From positions 1-27,909 of the forward strand of contig CAXTTV010000047.1 of NCBI GenBank assembly GCA_964247295.1: DNA of 27,909 bases, given 5' to 3'. The translations under genes were made by a program, and so were the position numbers. Source of the DNA: CAXTTV01 sp964247295 (GTDB lineage Bacteria; Chloroflexota; Ktedonobacteria; Ktedonobacterales; Ktedonobacteraceae). Every line of letters begins with the position of its first letter. Position 1 is the stretch's first letter. The notes beneath the pieces are model-generated. The model had not been told where the DNA came from. It ran no database searches and saw only the letters and a program-made list of their open reading frames with translations. Positions 24,151-27,909 of this stretch are shown piece after piece.

Positions 24151-26565
24151 ATGTCCGTTGAAGAGAACAACGAAACCGAAAAGGTAGCTACCGGTATACC
24201 TGACCAACCTAACGTATCGTTGTCTGGGACTGTTATCCAGATTGCACCGGGTGTGGGGCCAGATGGGGGATTAGATCAAAGAGTCTCAACATTTAAGGAG
24301 GCAGTGCGTCAGGCCGAGGAGAACACATCGACTGTAGAGATTGTTTCGGAGGTGGAAGCTCCAGAGCAATCATTACTAGAGCCAGATCTTTCCGTATCCA
24401 AAGTTGCATCCATGCAATCGCCGGGTTCAAAATTGGGTACCCGACCCTTATCAGTCGAGGACCCAACAATGCTAGTGCGTTTTGAAGAGCGGCGTGGAAG
24501 TTTACCGGGCGATGTACGGGTACGCATGGTTAAGCCGTCTCAGTATTCATTTCGGCGAGTCAACGATGGGATTTTAGAGGCCACGTCTGAAGCGAACGCG
24601 CCGCGTAACAGGCGGGAACGGGTCACCCGAATTGTTAAGCGTGCGTTAATTGGAGCGCCACTAGCTAATGCTCAGGCTGAACATGAGCGTTTGACAAAAT
24701 TTAAAGCGTTAGCAGTACTTTCATCAGACGCCATCTCATCGGTAGCATATGCCACCGAAAACATTTTATTAACCTTAATTCTCGCGGGTGCCGCACTGAC
24801 CAACCTGTGGGTTTCTTTACCGATCAGCGCCGCAATTATCATTCTTTTAGGCATCGTTGCCCTCTCGTATAGGCAAACAATCCCAGCATATCCGAATGGT
24901 GGAGGATCGTACATCGTCGCCAAAGATAATCTGGGAACGCTTCCAGGTCTGGTTGCGGCCGCCTCACTACTAATCGACTACGTGTTGACCGTCTCAGTAA
25001 GTATCTCCTCAGGAGTGCTCAACTTTGTTTCGGGAGTGCAGGGCGTTCCCCTGTTATATAACAGCTTATCCTCGCACATCGTCTTAATTGACGTAGCATT
25101 AATTATCCTGATCACCGTCGTCAACCTGAGAGGTATTCGTGAATCGGGATCAGTATTCTCGATCCCAACCTACTTTTTCATCGTCAGCGCCCTCTTCATG
25201 ATCGTAGTAGGGATCTTTAAAGTCTTTGTCTTTGGTCATCAGCCATTAGTAGGTAACTACGAACAATTGCAGATGGGCAAACAGTATATTACAAACACCC
25301 AGCCTTTAACAATCGTTCTTGTATTGCGGGCCTTCGCGGGTGGTTGTTCCGCAATGACAGGGGTGGAAGCCATTTCCAACGGAGTGCCAGCCTTCAAAAA
25401 GCCAGAGACGCGCAACGCCTCAATCACCCTGACCTGGATGGCAGTGATTCTAGGGACCTTATTTATTGGTATAGCCATCCTTGCCACCTCTTACACAGCC
25501 ATTGCCTATCAATCTGGTAACCCGACCGTCATCGCCCAGATCGCGCAACAAGTTTTTACTGGTCCCCTCGCCTTTATGTTTCCCGTTTTTCAGATCTCTG
25601 TCTTATTTGTCTTGACCCTGGCAGCGAACACCAGCTATGCAGATTTCCCTCGTCTAGCATCTCTGCTGGCGCGGGATAATTTTTTGCCGCATCAATTTGC
25701 ATTTAGAGGTGATCGGCTCGCCTTTACCACAGGTATCATCTTTCTGGCAGTCCTGGCAAGCATACTCGTTGTTGCCTTTAAGGGAGACACCTCCGCGCTT
25801 ATTAACCTGTATGCAATCGGGGTATTTATGTCCTTCACCCTTTCGCAGACAGGAATGGTCAGGCACTGGTGGCGGTTGAGGCGGGACCGGCACCAGAAGG
25901 GAGTGACTCAAAGCATGATCATCAACGGCGTAGGTGCGTTTACAACCGCAGTAGTCGCCCTGGTTATCGCCGAGTCGAAATTTACAGAAGGTGCATGGAT
26001 CGTCATCGTCCTGATCCCGATACTCGTCCTGGGATTTATGGGAATTCACCGACACTATAATCGGATTGACGAGCAAAGAACAACCGCGACGCCGATTCGT
26101 CCACGGGATATTCGGCATCGTTTAATCGTCCCGATTGCTGGAATGGATCGGGTCTCGCTACAGAGCATCGCATATGCACGATCGATCTCGCCAAGAGTCA
26201 CAGCAGTTCACGTCGCCATCGACTCAGATGATGCCAGAAGCATTCATGGGGGATGGCAGCAGTGGCAGAATCAGATGTCGGAAGAAGAGACCACAAAACT
26301 AGTCATCATCGAATCGCCGTACCGTTCATTATCGCGTCCACTTCTAGCATATATTGACTCAGTGCATGAAGTTTTCCCAGAAGACACCTTAACAGTTATT
26401 CTGCCAGAATTTGTAGTTTCGCACTGGTGGGAACACATTCTCCATAATCAGACAGCATTACGTTTAAAAGCCTCACTATTATTTCGACCGGGAATAATAG
26501 TCACAAGCGTCCCGCAGCATCTACCGGGGCGAGTCGTGATCCCTAAAAAGGGAGTACGAGCTTAA
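24151..26565 (+). CDS. kimA: KimA-type potassium importer (APC superfamily) with long N-terminal extension
   Basis: The protein has 804 residues and about twelve membrane spans. Similarity to Bacillus subtilis KimA (formerly YdaO), recalled from memory, runs throughout: KRALIGAPL, LTKFKALAVLSSDAISSVAY, AYPNGGGSYIVAKDNLG, TGVEAISNGVPAFKKPETRN, LAANTSYADFPRLASLLARD and TLSQTGMVRHW. Residues that bind K+ in KimA (D36, Y43, D117, Y118, S125, Y377 by my recollection) correspond to D193, Y200, D276, Y277, S284 and Y554, all conserved. The cytoplasmic tail (about 650-800) is USP-like, as in KimA, where it binds c-di-AMP. About 157 residues precede the point where KimA begins; they are polar, low in complexity and probably disordered. 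GAGGAG precedes the ATG. Automatic annotation would probably say amino-acid permease. Its position after kdp supports K+ uptake. Confidence 0.82.
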   Translation: MSVEENNETEKVATGIPDQPNVSLSGTVIQIAPGVGPDGGLDQRVSTFKEAVRQAEENTSTVEIVSEVEAPEQSLLEPDLSVSKVASMQSPGSKLGTRPLSVEDPTMLVRFEERRGSLPGDVRVRMVKPSQYSFRRVNDGILEATSEANAPRNRRERVTRIVKRALIGAPLANAQAEHERLTKFKALAVLSSDAISSVAYATENILLTLILAGAALTNLWVSLPISAAIIILLGIVALSYRQTIPAYPNGGGSYIVAKDNLGTLPGLVAAASLLIDYVLTVSVSISSGVLNFVSGVQGVPLLYNSLSSHIVLIDVALIILITVVNLRGIRESGSVFSIPTYFFIVSALFMIVVGIFKVFVFGHQPLVGNYEQLQMGKQYITNTQPLTIVLVLRAFAGGCSAMTGVEAISNGVPAFKKPETRNASITLTWMAVILGTLFIGIAILATSYTAIAYQSGNPTVIAQIAQQVFTGPLAFMFPVFQISVLFVLTLAANTSYADFPRLASLLARDNFLPHQFAFRGDRLAFTTGIIFLAVLASILVVAFKGDTSALINLYAIGVFMSFTLSQTGMVRHWWRLRRDRHQKGVTQSMIINGVGAFTTAVVALVIAESKFTEGAWIVIVLIPILVLGFMGIHRHYNRIDEQRTTATPIRPRDIRHRLIVPIAGMDRVSLQSIAYARSISPRVTAVHVAIDSDDARSIHGGWQQWQNQMSEEETTKLVIIESPYRSLSRPLLAYIDSVHEVFPEDTLTVILPEFVVSHWWEHILHNQTALRLKASLLFRPGIIVTSVPQHLPGRVVIPKKGVRA

Positions 26566-26592
26566 GCAAAGTATTCTAAGTAGGAGAAAAAA

Positions 26593-26624
26593 GGGTCCAG
26601 GTACGATAGACGGTACCTGGACCC
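26593..26624. terminator. Terminator stem-loop after the KimA-type gene
   Basis: A 12-bp perfect stem (26593-26604 with 26613-26624) closes an 8-nt loop, 27 bases after the stop. A run of A before the stem would be a U tract on the minus strand; on the plus strand only AAATAATG follows. Confidence 0.65.
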
Positions 26625-26705
26625 AAATAATGCCCAAAAGAATCTCTGCGTTATTATAGCGAATTCATTCTCACTTTTATTGTATCACCTTATGCCTACC
26701 AGCAC

Positions 26706-26731
26706 ATCGCCTTTTCGGACGATTTTTTTTT
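26706..26731 (+). terminator. Intrinsic-terminator-like element
   Basis: ATCGCC (26706-26711) can pair with GG and CGAT (26717-26718, 26720-26723) around the loop TTTTC with one bulged A, and nine T end the element (26723-26731). The stem is short, but the T run is the longest in the window. It may stop readthrough from the KimA-type gene or act as an attenuator for rph. Confidence 0.45.
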
Positions 26732-26908
26732 GCGTGCCTTCCCCTATACTCAGGCGGAAGCGACGTTATGCTAGTGCACCGGAGGCGACAACGCTCCTTT
26801 GCTCGTGTTTATGCTCGGAAAGCACGTGTTTCATCAGGCGTGCATTGGATGCGAAAGGGGAACTGACATGCCGTCATCGCTTTATAGAGGTTATACCGGG
26901 CTCGTAAG

Positions 26909-26935
26909 TATACTACTTTGCTAAAACGTTTTAGC
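26909..26935 (+). promoter_or_regulatory. Candidate -10 element and LacI-type operator before rph
   Basis: TATACT (26909-26914) is followed six bases later by the perfect 16-bp palindrome GCTAAAACGTTTTAGC (26920-26935). Its AAACGTTT centre is typical of operators for LacI/PurR/CcpA-family repressors. It would cover the transcription start and leave about 43 nt to the rph ATG. No convincing -35 is seen, so the -10 call is weaker than the palindrome. CGGGCT (26897-26902) can also pair with AGCCCG (26933-26938). Confidence 0.5.
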
Positions 26936-26963
26936 CCGAAGGATTTGCCAGAGGAGGGAACAG

Positions 26964-27909
26964 ATGAATTCCTACGTGCTTAATTCTCAGGACATTGACC
27001 AAACAAAACGCATGGCTGTTGGGGGGAAAGGCGCGAACCTGGGGGAAATTTCCAGAATTGAAGGGATACGCGTACCGGATGGCTTTTGTATTTCTACTAA
27101 AGCCTTCAAAAGAATCATTGGGGAAGCGCCATCGATGAACGAACTACTTCGTAAGTTATCGCTTCTCAAGGTAGAAGACCGGGATAAAATCGGTGAACTT
27201 AACCGTGAGATTCGCCGGGTCATTGAAGGGATAGACATTCCTCAAGACATTCATGAAGAGCTCCTCTCCAGGCTTGATGAAAAAGCAGCTTATGCAGTCC
27301 GATCCAGCGCAACCGCAGAGGATTTACCGACGGCATCCTTTGCAGGCCAGCAGGATACATATTTGAACATTATCGGAAAAGAGGCAATCCTCAAGCATAT
27401 TAGCAAGTGTTGGGCGTCGCTTTTTACAGATCGTGCAGTCATATATCGGATGCAGAACGGGTTTGACCACCGCAAAGTCTACCTCTCCGTGGTTATTCAA
27501 AAGATGGTCTTCCCACAGGTGGCAGGAATTTTGTTTACTGCTGATCCCGTCACTTTTCATAGGAAGGTGTTATCCATTGATGCCAGCTTTGGACTTGGTG
27601 AGGCATTGGTCTCGGGCCTGGTGAATGCGGATAGCTATAAAGTGCGTAGTGGCAAGATTATCGAGAAGAAGATCTCCACCAAGAAACTGGCTCTATATGC
27701 TTTAAATGATGGTGGTATAAAAGAACAGGAGATTGAGCCTGAGAGCCAGAACAGGCAAGCCCTGACGGATGAGCAGATTTTACAGCTTGAGCGCATAGGT
27801 AGAAAGATCGAACAACATTTCGGTTACCCCCAGGACATCGAATGGTGCCTGGTTGACGAGGCATTTTACATTGTCCAGAGCCGCCCAATCACAACGCTAT
27901 ACCCCATCC
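26964..27909 (+). CDS. rph: Rifampicin phosphotransferase, N-terminal part (runs off the window)
   Basis: An ATG at 26964 lies six bases after GAGGAGG (26951-26957). The frame is open to the window end, giving about 315 residues with no stop. It matches the ATP-binding domain of Listeria/Bacillus-type Rph, an enzyme that inactivates rifamycins with ATP by phosphorylating the ansa-bridge hydroxyl. Visible motifs are VGGKGANLGE with K22, YAVRSSATAEDLPTASFAGQ with R113, GILFTADPVT, IDASFGLGEALVSGLVNAD and the domain end DIEWCLVDEAFYIVQSRPI (E293, R307). The same fold begins phosphoenolpyruvate synthase, but the short inter-motif spacing, the CWASLFTDRAVIYRMQNGFDH segment and the ITTLYP ending point to Rph. 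The drug-binding and swivelling His domains lie beyond the window, so function cannot be confirmed here. Confidence 0.82.
   Translation, partial: MNSYVLNSQDIDQTKRMAVGGKGANLGEISRIEGIRVPDGFCISTKAFKRIIGEAPSMNELLRKLSLLKVEDRDKIGELNREIRRVIEGIDIPQDIHEELLSRLDEKAAYAVRSSATAEDLPTASFAGQQDTYLNIIGKEAILKHISKCWASLFTDRAVIYRMQNGFDHRKVYLSVVIQKMVFPQVAGILFTADPVTFHRKVLSIDASFGLGEALVSGLVNADSYKVRSGKIIEKKISTKKLALYALNDGGIKEQEIEPESQNRQALTDEQILQLERIGRKIEQHFGYPQDIEWCLVDEAFYIVQSRPITTLYPI

Larger units (their letters stand above)
26625..26963 (+). other. Leader region upstream of rph, no gene called
   Basis: This 339-base stretch contains a terminator-like element (26706-26731), an isolated TATACT (26745-26750), a run of potential small hairpins, and a promoter/operator-like block (26909-26935). 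The hairpins include GGAG(G)CG-ACAA-CGCTCC at 26781-26796 and GCACG/CGTGC near 26820-26845. A 75-codon frame at 26680-26907 has no ribosome-binding site and resembles nothing I know. I recognise no riboswitch class. Confidence 0.4.

Noticed and set aside
24151..26565. Amino-acid permease as the call for the APC-superfamily gene
   Set aside because: KimA-specific segments and all recalled K+-binding residues are present, and the gene lies next to kdp.
26680..26907. A 75-codon frame before rph
   Set aside because: No ribosome-binding site, a Cys/Arg/Ser-rich composition without hydrophobic pattern, and it overlaps terminator-like and promoter-like elements.
26964..27909. Phosphoenolpyruvate synthase or pyruvate phosphate dikinase as the call for the last gene
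   Set aside because: The N-terminal domain matches Rph in detail, including the CWASLFT segment and the ITTLYP ending. The decisive C-terminal domains are outside the window, so some doubt remains.

Overview
The window looks like chromosomal DNA of a free-living, probably monoderm bacterium of moderate GC. Gene content and protein style fit the phylum Chloroflexota, perhaps Ktedonobacteria: two lipoproteins with LAAC lipoboxes, a caspase-like/TPR membrane protein, Liv and Kdp systems, and a Bacillus/Listeria-like rifampicin phosphotransferase. The phylum is inferred from protein character alone. I see no rRNA, tRNA, insertion sequence, phage gene or CRISPR array.

Layout. (1) 402-6098: an ABC-F ATPase (+) faces, across a stem-loop, a minus-strand caspase-fold/TPR/membrane protein that has lost its catalytic cysteine. 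A divergent spacer leads to coaE and a membrane-anchored alpha/beta hydrolase, which form a two-gene operon. (2) 6362-12748: a strong sigma70-type promoter drives a complete branched-chain amino acid-type ABC importer (livJ, livH, livM, livG, livF). Hairpins lie after livJ, and LivM is about 285 residues longer than usual. (3) 12775-14387, minus strand: a WD40-like beta-propeller lipoprotein with an apparently leaderless promoter, then a small acidic protein. (4) 14448-26565: a potassium uptake locus. It holds a KdpD-type histidine kinase half and kdpE (overlapping ATGA), a perfect 19-bp hairpin, a stand-alone receiver protein, two 31-residue membrane peptides (the second is KdpF), kdpA, kdpB, kdpC, the separate KdpD sensor/USP half, and a KimA-type K+ importer. 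(5) 26625-27909: a leader region with an intrinsic-terminator-like element and a LacI-type palindrome, then the 5' part of rph, cut off by the window end.

How the genes work together. The kdp/kimA block is the most interesting part. KdpD, normally one protein, is encoded as two ORFs placed on either side of the structural operon: the 4TM-GAF-kinase half with kdpE upstream, and the Walker-type sensor plus USP half downstream of kdpC. A single-domain response regulator and a second small membrane peptide sit between kdpE and kdpF. A transporter that would usually be labelled an amino-acid permease carries every residue I recall as K+-coordinating in Bacillus KimA. Two unrelated high-affinity K+ importers and their split sensor are therefore clustered within about 12 kb.

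Several starts were moved to internal ATGs with good ribosome-binding sites: 4248 (minus), 6557, 13020 (minus), 17145 and 19577.
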